A DNA stretch of 55,518 nt from Rhodospirillaceae bacterium (GCA_947476925.1 CANJSF010000022.1:1-55518), one strand, 5' to 3'; shown: positions 47,439 through 55,518, counted from the first letter of the stretch. The notes: a model not told the origin generated them from the sequence alone. Made by a program: numbers and translations.

Positions 47439-49043
47439 GTGCTTCCAGAATTTGCTTCTTTTGAACGCTTAGCGCTCAACCGTGTAACCTTTGGGGCCCG
47501 CGACCTTGATGTTGCGTATGCCGCTAAGATCGGCTGGTCGGCTTGGGTTCAAGAGCAACTCCGGGCACCACCCGGCGACGACCCCGGCTTGGCAGCGCAT
47601 CTTCAAAGCCAGCGCTGGCCCATTAAATATGCCGCTGGGTCACGCGAGCGCGAAACGTGGGCTGCGGTCGACGAAGACCGCCCACTAACTTACCTGACGG
47701 CGAGCGCCGAAACGCTTTGGAAAACTGTCGACGAGGCGGGCTTTTCCATAAGCCCCGACGAGCGCAACCGCATCTACCCTGAATTTCTAGCGGGGTACTT
47801 GATCCGCAATACGCATGCCAAATGGCAACTCCGCGAGTTCATGGCCGACTTCTGGTACCAGCATTTCAACATCGGGATCGATAAAAACGTCTTCTCGGCG
47901 AATCTGCTAATTGCCCATGACCGCGACGTGATTCGCCCCAACGTGTTTGGAAATTTTCGCAAATTTCTTGAAGGCGTCGCGACGTCGACAGCCATGCTGA
48001 TTTATCTCGACAATTACATTAGCACCGCGGGCAAGCCGAACGAAAACTACGCGCGCGAATTGCTCGAGCTTCACACCATGGGCGGCGGCGCTTACCTCGG
48101 CCAGTCCGATCCATTCGCTGGCAACCCCGCATCAAGGCCAGAGCAATCAGGCGTGAACGCTCCCGGCTTCACCGATGCCGACATCATCGAAGCCAGCCGT
48201 GCTTTCTCAGGCTGGACCATCGAACGCGGACAAATGATTGGCGGGGTTCGACATAAAGTGACCGCAGCGTTCCTCTATAATCCGGCGCAACACAACACGT
48301 CGGCGAAAAACTTTATGGGCGTTGATTTGTCATCACTGACAGCCGACTTGGCCCAAGGCAGAGCGATTTTAGACATTGTCGCCAACCATCCGAGCACAGC
48401 GACTTTCATTTGCACCAAACTTTGCCGCCGCATTTTTGGCGACAACCCACCTGCCAGTGTGATTGCGCGCGCAACAACCGCATGGATGGCTAATCGCCAA
48501 GCACCGGATCAAATCGGCATCGTGCTCGATGCCATTCTGACCGGCGGCAATGAAATTGGCGTTGCCTCACCCATCAAGATTCGCAGACCCTATGAACGTT
48601 TGGTTGCGCTGCTGCGCACAACAGATATGACAGCGAACGCTTGCAGTTACCTCTATCTGCTTTTCTCTTCTGTGGGTGACGTTCCGGGCGCATGGCAAGC
48701 GCCCAACGGACGGCCCGATATCAATTCGTACTGGCTATCGACGGCGGCATTGATGAAGGCGATCAATATTGTGATGGGAGTCACGAACGTCCCTGAGATC
48801 AAGATCAACCTGACCGATCAGATGCCCATTGAAGCCACGCAATCAACCGTAAAGGCGGTTGATTACTGGCTCGAACGCATGATCGGTATGCAGCTCGATT
48901 CCGCCACCTACGACGGCCTCATCAAATCAGCCCAAGACATCGGTGTTTGGTCATTGGAAAAGGGCTACAGAGCTGGCTACGAAGACCGCGTGCGCCAACT
49001 GGTGGCACTGATCGCAACCACCACTGCTTTTACATACCGCTAG
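47439..49043 (+). CDS. DUF1800 family protein
   Basis: The 534-residue protein matches DUF1800 along its length: LNRVTFGARD near the start, MADFWYQHFNI, LLELHTMGGGAYLGQSD and FSGWTIERG. It begins with GTG, and no Sec or Tat signal is visible; its partner has one, so it may be co-exported or act in the cytoplasm, or the true start may lie upstream. DUF1800 and DUF1501 genes are paired in many bacteria, and their function is unknown. It ends 4 bases before the DUF1501 gene. Confidence 0.88.
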   Translation: MLPEFASFERLALNRVTFGARDLDVAYAAKIGWSAWVQEQLRAPPGDDPGLAAHLQSQRWPIKYAAGSRERETWAAVDEDRPLTYLTASAETLWKTVDEAGFSISPDERNRIYPEFLAGYLIRNTHAKWQLREFMADFWYQHFNIGIDKNVFSANLLIAHDRDVIRPNVFGNFRKFLEGVATSTAMLIYLDNYISTAGKPNENYARELLELHTMGGGAYLGQSDPFAGNPASRPEQSGVNAPGFTDADIIEASRAFSGWTIERGQMIGGVRHKVTAAFLYNPAQHNTSAKNFMGVDLSSLTADLAQGRAILDIVANHPSTATFICTKLCRRIFGDNPPASVIARATTAWMANRQAPDQIGIVLDAILTGGNEIGVASPIKIRRPYERLVALLRTTDMTANACSYLYLLFSSVGDVPGAWQAPNGRPDINSYWLSTAALMKAINIVMGVTNVPEIKINLTDQMPIEATQSTVKAVDYWLERMIGMQLDSATYDGLIKSAQDIGVWSLEKGYRAGYEDRVRQLVALIATTTAFTYR

Positions 49044-49047
49044 CATC

Positions 49048-50295
49048 ATGCCCATAATCCTCACCCGCCGCTCATTGATGGCTCGCGCAGCTTCCGGGAT
49101 AGCTTTGACCAGCATAGGTGGCGGCGTGCGTGTATCGCTTGCCGCTAGCCCAACGCCCGCCACAGATATCCTTGTGGTCTGCTTCATGCGCGGCGGCCAA
49201 GATGCCTTGCAGATGGTCGCCCCCGCTGGAGATGCGAACTACATGCGCGCACGGCCCACCATTCGCGTCGCGCCGGATGGCGCAATGGCAGGCATCGGAG
49301 TTGGGACGTTGTCGGGCATCGACATGTATTTGCACCCCAACTTGCCCGAAATTAAAACACTATACGACTCAGGCAAGCTGGCCATTGTTCAAGCTGTGGG
49401 TATCCCAACCATCGACCGAAGCCATTTCGTCTGCCAAGACCTGATGGAGCGCGGCATGGGCGACAGCGACGCTTTTCAGTCGTTAGGTTGGCTCGCACGC
49501 CACACGCCATCACTGGGCCCATCGCGGACAGCACTTTCCACGATCGCCAGCGGAAGCAACAACCCAGCTTCCCTGTCGGGTGATTTAACTGCTGCTGCGA
49601 TATCCGACATTGCTTATTTCAATATCGCAGGCGGCGAAGAAGTGGCTTCAAGATCCTTGCGTCGCATAAACAGCGGCGACAATCGATACGAAACGGCCGT
49701 CCGAAATTTGTTGAATACTGTCGATATCGTTCAGGATGGACGCCGATCATTGCAATCAGGCGAGGCTGAAGTTGATTATGGCTTCAGCGCATTCGGCGAG
49801 TCCCTGAAATCACTAGCAACCATGATCAAGATGGATATCGGCGTGGACACAGCCACCGTCGATATGTCGAGCTGGGACCATCACTCGGGACTAGAGAATG
49901 CCTTTCAGTTTATTGCCACGGACTATTCGCGCGCACTTGCGGGTTTTTGGAAAGATATCGAGAAATTCCAACATCGCGTGACGCTGGTCACCATGACAGA
50001 ATTTGGCCGGCGCTTTACCGAGAATTCAAGTCGCGGCCTTGATCACGGCGCCGGCAGCATGATGATGGTGCTGGGGGGCAACGTGAAGGGCGGCAAGATC
50101 TATGGCGATTGGCCGGGATTAGCGCCGAACGAGCTTGATAACGACAGCCTGCGCGCAACCATCGACTACCGTCGCGTTTTATCGGAAATCATTGTCAAAC
50201 GTCACGGCGAGCGCGACCACGGCAACGTTTTCCCAACCGTGAAATACAATCCCATTGGGATCGTTTCGGGCGACGACAGCGCTGTGAAGGCTTAG
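49048..50295 (+). CDS. DUF1501 family protein with Tat signal
   Basis: The 415-residue product has a twin-arginine signal (ILTRRSLMARAASGIALTS, Arg7-Arg8) and a DUF1501 body: DILVVCFMRGGQDALQMVAP, IDRSHFVCQDLMERG, DMSSWDHHSGLENAF and EFGRRFTENSSRGLDHG. DUF1501 is related in fold to the alkaline-phosphatase/sulfatase superfamily, and the Asp/His-rich motifs agree with a metal site. The reaction is not known. It is co-transcribed with DUF1800 and converges on glmS across 186 bases. Confidence 0.9.
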   Translation: MPIILTRRSLMARAASGIALTSIGGGVRVSLAASPTPATDILVVCFMRGGQDALQMVAPAGDANYMRARPTIRVAPDGAMAGIGVGTLSGIDMYLHPNLPEIKTLYDSGKLAIVQAVGIPTIDRSHFVCQDLMERGMGDSDAFQSLGWLARHTPSLGPSRTALSTIASGSNNPASLSGDLTAAAISDIAYFNIAGGEEVASRSLRRINSGDNRYETAVRNLLNTVDIVQDGRRSLQSGEAEVDYGFSAFGESLKSLATMIKMDIGVDTATVDMSSWDHHSGLENAFQFIATDYSRALAGFWKDIEKFQHRVTLVTMTEFGRRFTENSSRGLDHGAGSMMMVLGGNVKGGKIYGDWPGLAPNELDNDSLRATIDYRRVLSEIIVKRHGERDHGNVFPTVKYNPIGIVSGDDSAVKA

Positions 50296-50330
50296 GCCAG
50301 TCCGCATCAGTTAAGCCAGGCCGGGCCTAC

Positions 50331-50371
50331 CGCGCCAAAATTATCAAACTGCTGGAAAAAATTTGGGCGCG
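50331..50371. repeat. large hairpin between DUF1501 and glmS
   Basis: CGCGCCAAAATT (50331-50342) and AATTTGGGCGCG (50360-50371) pair over 12 positions with one mismatch around a 17-base loop. It lies in the convergent gap. No T run follows on either strand, so it may be a weak bidirectional terminator or a palindromic element. Confidence 0.5.
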
Positions 50372-50481
50372 ATAGTTGACCTAGCCAAGCGCGACACAAC
50401 ACAGGCAAGGTCTGCTGCGTGCGCGTCAACCGGCACTCGTCGGTGATAGGGCTACAACCTGCCAAAGCGGCGAGGTAGCGC

Positions 50482-52305
50482 CTACTCCACCGTCACGCTT
50501 TTGGCTAAATTGCGCGGTTGATCGACGTCGGTGCCTTTGAGCACCGCCGTGTGATAGGCCAACAATTGCACCGGTATCGTAGCCACAATTGGCACCACAA
50601 ATGGATCGGTCTTGGGCATGGTGATGGCGTGCAGAGCCAGCTTGCCCACGCGCTTCACGCCCGCTTCGTCGGAAATCAAAATCACTTTGCCACCGCGCGC
50701 AACGACTTGTTCAATGTTCGACAGCGTCTTCTCAAAAAGCGCGTCAGTCGGTGCGATAACGACAACCGGTGTGCGTTCGTCGATCAGCGCAATGGGCCCG
50801 TGTTTCATTTCACCCGCCGCGTAACCTTCGGCATGGATATAAGAAATTTCTTTCAACTTAAGCGCACCTTCAAGTGCGATGGGGTACGACGAACCCCGAC
50901 CCAGGTACAACACATCACGAGCTTCGGCCAACGTTTCTGCGATTTTGGCAATGTCATCATTGGCGTGCAGCATGTCGGCCACGCGCGAGGGCACTTCGGC
51001 CAAGGCCGACGACAGTCGCGCCTCAACCTTGTGATCGATCACACCACGCGCTTTGGCCAGCGAAATGGCGAAGCACGCCAAAGCCATGAGCTGTGTGGTA
51101 AATGCTTTAGTCGATGCGACGCCGATCTCGGGCCCCGCTAAGGTCGGCAACACGGCATGTGATTCGCGCGCAATGGCACTTTCGGGCGAGTTCACGACTG
51201 AGAGAATATGTTGGCCGTGGGCCTTACAATATTTCAACGGGGCGAGCGTGTCGGCGGTTTCACCCGACTGAGACACAAATATACCGAGTCCGTTTTTCGA
51301 GAGCGGCGGTTCGCGGTAACGGAATTCGGAGCCAACATCAACCTCAACCGGAATCCGCGCCAACATCTCGATCCAATACTTAGCGACCAAGCACGAATAA
51401 TAAGCTGTGCCACAGGCGATAGCCGTGACGCGATCTACGGTTTTGAGATCAAACGGCAAGTCGGGAAGCGTAATGGACCGCGCTGCCGGATTGAACAGTG
51501 CACGCAGTGTGTCGCCCAGCACTTGCGGCTGCTCAAAAATTTCCTTCTGCATGTAATGGCGATAGTCGCCCTTACCAATCAGCGCGCCCGACAACGCGGT
51601 TTGTTTGATGGCCCGATCGACAACCTTGCCCGCCTTATCGCGGACAATCGCCGAGTCCTTGGTGACCATCACCCAATCGCCGTCTTCCAAATACGAAATG
51701 CGATTGGTCATAGGCGCTAAGGCCATGGCGTCGGAGCCGATGTACATGGCGTCGGTTCCGTAGCCCACGGCCAAGGGAGAGCCTTTGCGCGCACCGACCA
51801 GCAAATCAGGCTGTGAGGCAATGAGAATGGCGAGCGCAAAAGCGCCGTCTAAGCGCGACAATGCCGCTTGCAATGCATCTTCGATTTTCGGTGTGGTTGT
51901 TAGATACTCGCTAATGAGATGAACGATCACCTCGGTATCGGTATCACTCTCAAAATTGTGACCTTTGCTTTCCAGTTCCGATTTTAGTTCCTGGAAATTT
52001 TCGATGATCCCGTTGTGAACAACGGCGACGTTCCCGTCGGAATGCGGATGCGCATTGACCTCGTTGGGCACGCCATGCGTGGCCCAGCGGGTGTGCGCAA
52101 TACCGACGCTCCCCGCCAGCGGTTCCTGCGCGACCTTCGCGGCCAAGGCAGCAATCTTGCCCGGCGCGCGGCGGCGATGAATTTGGCCACTAACGATCGT
52201 CGCCACGCCCGCCGAGTCATAGCCGCGATATTCGAGCCGACGCAGACCGTCGACCAACAACTCTGAGGCGTTCTCGCGCCCAATGACACCAACAATGCCG
52301 CACAT
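50482..52305 (-). CDS. glmS: glutamine-fructose-6-phosphate aminotransferase
   Basis: The 607-residue enzyme has the Ntn glutaminase (MCGIVGVIGRENASELL, catalytic Cys2; HTRWATHG; HNGIIENF) and two SIS domains (GTAYYSCLVAKYWIE, SQSGETADTLAPLKYCK; GRGSSYPIALEGALKLKE), ending DVDQPRNLAKSVTVE. It makes glucosamine-6-phosphate for peptidoglycan and LPS. It lies 9 bases after glmU, so amino-sugar genes form one operon. No glmS ribozyme is visible. Confidence 0.98.
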   Translation of the reverse strand: MCGIVGVIGRENASELLVDGLRRLEYRGYDSAGVATIVSGQIHRRRAPGKIAALAAKVAQEPLAGSVGIAHTRWATHGVPNEVNAHPHSDGNVAVVHNGIIENFQELKSELESKGHNFESDTDTEVIVHLISEYLTTTPKIEDALQAALSRLDGAFALAILIASQPDLLVGARKGSPLAVGYGTDAMYIGSDAMALAPMTNRISYLEDGDWVMVTKDSAIVRDKAGKVVDRAIKQTALSGALIGKGDYRHYMQKEIFEQPQVLGDTLRALFNPAARSITLPDLPFDLKTVDRVTAIACGTAYYSCLVAKYWIEMLARIPVEVDVGSEFRYREPPLSKNGLGIFVSQSGETADTLAPLKYCKAHGQHILSVVNSPESAIARESHAVLPTLAGPEIGVASTKAFTTQLMALACFAISLAKARGVIDHKVEARLSSALAEVPSRVADMLHANDDIAKIAETLAEARDVLYLGRGSSYPIALEGALKLKEISYIHAEGYAAGEMKHGPIALIDERTPVVVIAPTDALFEKTLSNIEQVVARGGKVILISDEAGVKRVGKLALHAITMPKTDPFVVPIVATIPVQLLAYHTAVLKGTDVDQPRNLAKSVTVE

Positions 52306-52314
52306 GATGCGCGC

Positions 52315-53670
52315 TTATCCTTTTTTCTTTGCGTCTTTTTCGGCTTTTTTCTTCGCGCGATATTTTCCCGCAAACCCAGGAATGGTTTTTTGGCCCCCCT
52401 CGTTCGTCGCCAGCGCATCGTCTGGCACATCTTTGCGCACGACCGCGCCTGCACCTGTCATGGCGCCTGCACCGATTTTGACGGGCGCAACCAAGACCGA
52501 GTTCGAGCCAATCGAGGCACCGGCGCCAATATCGGTAAAGGTTTTGTTGAAGCCATCGTAATTGGCCGTAATCGTACCGGCGCCAACATTTGCCCCGGCG
52601 CCGACGCGCGCATCGCCTATATAGGTGAGGTGATTGGCTTTCGCTCCTGCTTCAAGCGTGGCATTTTTGACTTCGACGAAATTGCCGACATGGGCATGAG
52701 GGCCGATCACCGCGCCTGGGCGTAAGCGCGCAAACGGGCCCACAATCGCACCCTGCTCAATCTTGGCGCCTTCAATGTGGCTGTGGCTTTTGATCACAAC
52801 GCCATTGCCGATAGTGACACCTGGGCCGAAGACCACAAACGGCCCAATCTCGACATCTTGGCCAACCACTGTATCGGCCGAGAAATAAACTGTGGTGGGA
52901 TCGGTCAAAGTTGCGCCGCCCTCGATCACGTCGTCACGCATGCGTTGCTGAAATAGTGTCTCGGCGACAACCAAATCGGCGCGACTGTTGATGCCCAGCA
53001 GTTCATCTTCGTCGCCGTTCACGACGGCGCATTTTAATTCTGCTTCGCGCGCGAGTTTCACGATGTCGGTGAGGTAGTACTCACCCTTGGCGTTGTTTTT
53101 GTCGACTTTTGCCAACAGCGTCCACAGCGCCGACGCTTCAACGGCAAAGATCCCCGAATTGCATAAGCGCACCCGGCGCTCGTCGGGAGTGGCGTCTTTT
53201 TCTTCAACGATGCGCTCTAGGCCGTTTGCCGAAACAATGAGGCGCCCGTATCCCGTAGGATCGTCGGGCAGAAATCCCATGACCACAACACTGGGCGGGT
53301 TTTCCCCGGCGCGTGCAGCGCGCAGTCGATCATAGGCCTCAGCTGTCACAAACGGCGTATCGCCATAGGCGATTAGGATGTCGCCGTCGAACCCGGCCAG
53401 CGCATCCTTGGCCTGCAGCACGGCATGGCCCGTCCCAAGGCGCTCGGTTTGAACAACTGTCGGGTGCGGCGCGACAGCCTTGGCGACGTCATCCATGCCC
53501 GGACCAATCACCGCCACAACCCGCTCGACGTTAAGGTCTTTCAGTGTCGCTAAAACATGGCCGACAAGGGGCCTGCCGCCAACGGCATGCATCACCTTAG
53601 GACGCGCAGACTTCATGCGCGTCCCCATACCGGCGGCAAGAACAATGGCGGCTGTGGGGCGTTGGGTCAT
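52315..53670 (-). CDS. glmU: bifunctional GlmU (glucosamine-1-P acetyltransferase / UDP-GlcNAc pyrophosphorylase)
   Basis: From the ATG at 53670 the product is 451 residues. An N-terminal uridylyltransferase (VLAAGMGTRMKSARPKVMHAVGG) is followed by a left-handed beta-helix acetyltransferase with hexapeptide repeats. Active-site motifs include GNFVEVKNATLEAGAKANHLTYIGDA and NYDG. The tail is Lys-rich (KKKAEKDAKKKG). A longer frame to 53892 reads through the promoter and tRNA flank and is rejected. No Shine-Dalgarno precedes the ATG. Confidence 0.97.
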   Translation of the reverse strand: MTQRPTAAIVLAAGMGTRMKSARPKVMHAVGGRPLVGHVLATLKDLNVERVVAVIGPGMDDVAKAVAPHPTVVQTERLGTGHAVLQAKDALAGFDGDILIAYGDTPFVTAEAYDRLRAARAGENPPSVVVMGFLPDDPTGYGRLIVSANGLERIVEEKDATPDERRVRLCNSGIFAVEASALWTLLAKVDKNNAKGEYYLTDIVKLAREAELKCAVVNGDEDELLGINSRADLVVAETLFQQRMRDDVIEGGATLTDPTTVYFSADTVVGQDVEIGPFVVFGPGVTIGNGVVIKSHSHIEGAKIEQGAIVGPFARLRPGAVIGPHAHVGNFVEVKNATLEAGAKANHLTYIGDARVGAGANVGAGTITANYDGFNKTFTDIGAGASIGSNSVLVAPVKIGAGAMTGAGAVVRKDVPDDALATNEGGQKTIPGFAGKYRAKKKAEKDAKKKG

Positions 53671-53676
53671 CGTCGG

Positions 53677-53705
53677 GATATGCAATGTTGGCCAACATTG
53701 GTCAA
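53677..53705 (-). promoter_or_regulatory. candidate leaderless glmU promoter
   Basis: TTGACC (53705-53700), 17 bases, CATATC (53682-53677) on the minus strand would start transcription at or next to the glmU ATG at 53670. That agrees with the missing Shine-Dalgarno. The -10 is a weak match. An 18-base palindrome fills the spacer. Confidence 0.35.
53683..53700. promoter_or_regulatory. 18-base perfect palindrome upstream of glmU
   Basis: CAATGTTGGCCAACATTG is perfectly self-complementary with no spacer. It lies 13 bases upstream of the glmU start, within the spacer of the candidate promoter, the position of a repressor operator. The regulator is unknown. Confidence 0.65.
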
Positions 53706-53817
53706 CAACCCAACATGGCACGGCACCTGCCCGCGATAAAGTGTCCGTTGCCGAAAAACCCTTGGGCTTACAACAGCTTAAGATTGAGCCAGAGGCTATG
53801 AAATGCCCCCGGTTTAC

Positions 53818-53846
53818 TTGACTCGGTCCACCCCCCGCCTTAAGAA
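53818..53846 (+). promoter_or_regulatory. candidate tRNA-Val promoter
   Basis: TTGACT (53818-53823), 17 bases, TAAGAA (53841-53846), about 45 bases before the tRNA. A small stem CAGCC/GGCTG (53848-53864) with a T-rich tail lies between, and could be a leader processing signal. Confidence 0.4.
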
Positions 53847-53892
53847 CCAGCCTCCTTTCGGCTGAACTTTTTAATGGTCCGTTGCCGATCAA

Positions 53893-53967
53893 GGGCGGTT
53901 AGCTCAGCGGTAGAGCACACGCTTCACACGCGTGGGGTCGCAGGTTCAATCCCTGCACCGCCCACCA
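53893..53967 (+). tRNA. tRNA-Val (CAC anticodon)
   Basis: A 75-base cloverleaf reads GGGCGGTTAGCTCAGCGGTA in the acceptor and D regions. The anticodon loop is TTCACAC between CACGC and GCGTG, and the T arm contains GGTTCAATCC. The acceptor closes CCGCCC with encoded CCA. The CAC anticodon reads GUG valine codons. A tyrosine recombinase follows within about 65 bases, so the tRNA 3' part is the probable attachment site of an integrated element and remains intact. Confidence 0.97.
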
Positions 53968-54030
53968 TCTTTCGGTCGTAACTTCAGCAAGTTAGCTGGC
54001 GACCTCGAAAGACCTCTCCGACAGAAATTC

Positions 54031-55140
54031 ATGCTGTTCACGCTGGGATCACAGTGGAGAACGACTTTGGCATGTATTCGGCGATGGCGGGGTAAGTGGA
54101 ATGTGCAAATCAGACTATTGGGCATCAGGCCGATCAGTCGGACATTCAACCGAAAAGACGATGCCCAGCGATGGGCGTTGGAGACTGAGGGAACCATCCA
54201 GCGCGGGGAGTTTAAGGGCGGCCTGGATGAGCGACGGCGCACGACCCTCAAACAGCTTCTGGAGCGTTACCGCGACAACGTCACACCCCTCAAGCGTGGT
54301 CGTCACAACGAGACCTATATGATCGAGGCCCTGCTTCGCCAGGACTTCGTCAACGCGAGCCTTGCCAGCCTGACGGCCAAGACGTTCTCCGCCTACCGTG
54401 ACGAGCGCCTTAAGAGCGTCAAAGGTACAACAGTTAATCATGAACTGACCCTTCTGAGCCACGTCTACGTTATCGCGAATACAGAGTGGGGTCTTGCGGT
54501 TGATAACCCGCTGGTTGATATCCGTCGGGCTAAGAACAGTGAACCCCGCCAGCGCCGCCTTGAGAAGGGCGAGTGGGCTGCCCTTATGTCTAAACTCGCA
54601 AAGACGCGTAATAAGCTCGTCAGGCCGATCATCCGGTTTGCTATCGAGACGGGCATGAGGCGTGGGGAAATACTTGCGGCACAATGGGCGGCAATAGATT
54701 GGGAACGCCGTACACTGCACATCCCGGTGACGAAGACAGGGAAGCCAAGAACGATCCCTCTATCTCCAGCCGCCATGACGATCCTGGAAGAACAGAGGCA
54801 TCTGAATCTGACAAGACCGTTTCCGCTAACGATGGAGTCCTTCAAACTCGCCTGGAAGCGCCTGATCAAACGTTCCGGCATCCCCGACCTGCATTTTCAT
54901 GATCTGAGGCATGAAGCAATCACTCGGTTCTTTGAGATGGGCCTCAGCATTCCTGAGGTCGCATTAATCAGCGGACACAAGGACTTTAGGATGCTGGCGC
55001 GTTATACCCATCTGAAGGCCGAAGACGTTGCTTCCAAACTCTGGGCTGCATCAGCGCCATCGCACACCGCGCCTGTCGCATCACGTCCGTCGGTAGCTAA
55101 AACCGGTAACGTCATCACGATAACTCGAGCCACAAAATAA
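54031..55140 (+). CDS. site-specific tyrosine recombinase (integrase)
   Basis: The product has an N-terminal AP2/Arm-type region (RRWRGKWNVQIRLLGIRPISRTF) and a SAM-like core-binding domain. The catalytic domain has Arg in ETGMRRGEILAAQW (about 210), HDLRHEA, ISGHKD and Tyr325 in MLARYTHL. All catalytic residues are present, so it is likely active. I start at the ATG at 54031 (369 residues); a TTG at 54067 matches the usual family start (MATIRKR-like) equally well. The frame that extends to 53932 begins inside the tRNA and is not credible. It sits against tRNA-Val in the usual orientation for a tRNA-integrated island. Confidence 0.92.
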   Translation: MLFTLGSQWRTTLACIRRWRGKWNVQIRLLGIRPISRTFNRKDDAQRWALETEGTIQRGEFKGGLDERRRTTLKQLLERYRDNVTPLKRGRHNETYMIEALLRQDFVNASLASLTAKTFSAYRDERLKSVKGTTVNHELTLLSHVYVIANTEWGLAVDNPLVDIRRAKNSEPRQRRLEKGEWAALMSKLAKTRNKLVRPIIRFAIETGMRRGEILAAQWAAIDWERRTLHIPVTKTGKPRTIPLSPAAMTILEEQRHLNLTRPFPLTMESFKLAWKRLIKRSGIPDLHFHDLRHEAITRFFEMGLSIPEVALISGHKDFRMLARYTHLKAEDVASKLWAASAPSHTAPVASRPSVAKTGNVITITRATK

Positions 55141-55276
55141 TCCCATGCACTCAGCCGAGGTCACAAACTTGTGGCCGTGCTATAATTGACGTAGCGCGGC
55201 TAGGCTGATCCCCGAAAATCCCGTTCCGCACGGGACCGCCGCGCCATCATCTTGCGGGTGCCAGCGGAGGTGCGTC

Positions 55277-55378
55277 ATGCCTTATGTGACGAATAAAAAG
55301 AGATATTGGATGACGCCATCAGAGGCGGTCGCGCATGTTTGCGAGGCAGAGCATTGCCTCGCCGAAGAAGTGACCTGA
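55277..55378 (+). pseudogene. short ORF truncated by an IS element
   Basis: The 33-codon frame MPYVTNKKRYWMTPSEAV continues to AEEVT and then meets TGA. The sequence resembles small alphaproteobacterial proteins whose MTPSEAV...C start leads into an acidic, Glu-rich middle. The stop lies 5 bases inside the probable IS3 left end (55371), so the original reading frame was cut and the element supplies the stop. GGAGG precedes the ATG. The gap 55141-55276 before it contains a CACAA/TTGTG inverted repeat and TATAAT but no second gene. Confidence 0.55.
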
Positions 55379-55518
55379 CGGCTTTTTTTGTACCGGTCGA
55401 TTTGAGAGAATTGACCCGTATAGAAGGAGCTGAAGATGGGCAAACGTGGATTTGGAGCCGAGCAGATTGTTTCCAAGTTAAGGCAGATCGAGGTGCTGAT
55501 GGCGCAGGGCAAGACCGC
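55371..55518 (+). mobile_element. IS3-family insertion sequence, left end (continues past window)
   Basis: A left terminus beginning TGACCTGACGG is followed 65 bases later by an IS3-type orfA start. The right end, target duplication and second orf lie outside the window. The boundary is estimated from the truncated ORF and from the usual 50-80 base distance to orfA. Confidence 0.65.
55436..55518 (+). CDS. IS3-family transposase OrfA, N-terminal fragment (window edge)
   Basis: The 27 visible residues MGKRGFGAEQIVSKLRQIEV then LMAQGKT are the classic IS3 OrfA helix-turn-helix start (xxEQIVxKLRQxEVLxxQGK). AAGGAG is just before the ATG. OrfA normally has about 90-100 residues and is joined to OrfB by frameshifting. 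The frame is open to the edge. Confidence 0.88.
   Translation, partial: MGKRGFGAEQIVSKLRQIEVLMAQGKT

Noticed and set aside
52306-52314. glmS ribozyme or leader RNA before glmS
   Set aside because: Only 9 bases separate glmU and glmS, leaving no room for a ribozyme; none is seen in the glmU coding end.
53932-54030. Upstream extension of the integrase frame
   Set aside because: It starts with GTG inside the tRNA anticodon stem and T arm; translating mature tRNA sequence is implausible, and family similarity begins after 54067.

Overview
The window is a contiguous piece of an alphaproteobacterial chromosome. The evidence is a partial 16S rRNA gene of alphaproteobacterial type at the left edge, and families largely confined to or typical of that class: DUF4167, DUF1178, the DUF1476 F1-ATPase inhibitor (zeta), the purC-purS-purQ-purL-bolA-grxD block, and class II DAHP synthase next to glutamine-dependent NadE. 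I cannot name the order from sequence alone; the gene neighbourhoods resemble Rhodospirillales-like and Rhizobiales-like lineages. Most of the window is compact housekeeping DNA with many 4-base ATGA/GTGA gene overlaps. The accessory parts are 20.1-21.9 kb (a small inserted module), 43.7-45.9 kb (small TetR-linked genes), 47.4-50.3 kb (a DUF1800/DUF1501 pair) and the right end from 53.9 kb (a tRNA-integrated element).

Layout. 1-1640: 5' two-thirds of a 16S gene on the minus strand with its leader (boxA, candidate promoter), then a divergent M23 peptidase. 3.0-17.5 kb: a long minus-strand run of clpB, DUF4167, prmC, prfA, hisS, ispG, a RodZ-like protein, ptsP, a nitronate-monooxygenase-like flavoprotein and lysC. 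It covers protein quality control, translation termination, isoprenoid precursors, cell shape, nitrogen-type PTS signalling and aspartate-family amino acids. 17.7-24.5 kb: ubiG faces a grxC-nitrilase-DUF1178 operon. An inserted plus-strand group (formyltransferase-like gene, membrane LuxR regulator, DUF4199) separates these from comF, and an NDUFAF5-like methyltransferase and sfsA follow.

24.5-34.5 kb: map, radC, purB, SUMF1 family, DUF1476, NRDE protein, purC, purS, purQ, purL, bolA and grxD. This is purine biosynthesis followed by the BolA/monothiol-glutaredoxin iron-sulfur pair, closed by a clear terminator. 34.5-43.6 kb: a Tat-exported amidohydrolase, rpsD with its own promoter and terminator, a TrmJ-like SPOUT methyltransferase, a PepSY membrane protein, and a minus-strand aroG-nadE-gltX operon. 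43.7-53.7 kb: a secreted NTF2-like protein, an SRPBCC protein divergent from a TetR regulator across one perfect palindrome, DUF1761, glutathione reductase, DUF1800/DUF1501, glmS and glmU (amino-sugar precursors).

53.9-55.5 kb: tRNA-Val(CAC) followed immediately by a complete tyrosine recombinase, a short ORF cut by an insertion, and the left end of an IS3-family element. This looks like the start of a genomic island that continues beyond the window.

The least explained signals are five. A 39-base nested palindrome occurs in two inverted copies 33 kb apart. Two mutually exclusive hairpins lie between the LuxR and DUF4199 genes. An 18-base palindrome fills the spacer of a possible leaderless glmU promoter. 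A TetR operator spans two divergent promoters. The island boundary at tRNA-Val is the fifth. I found no CRISPR array, toxin-antitoxin pair, phage structural gene or clearly new defence system.
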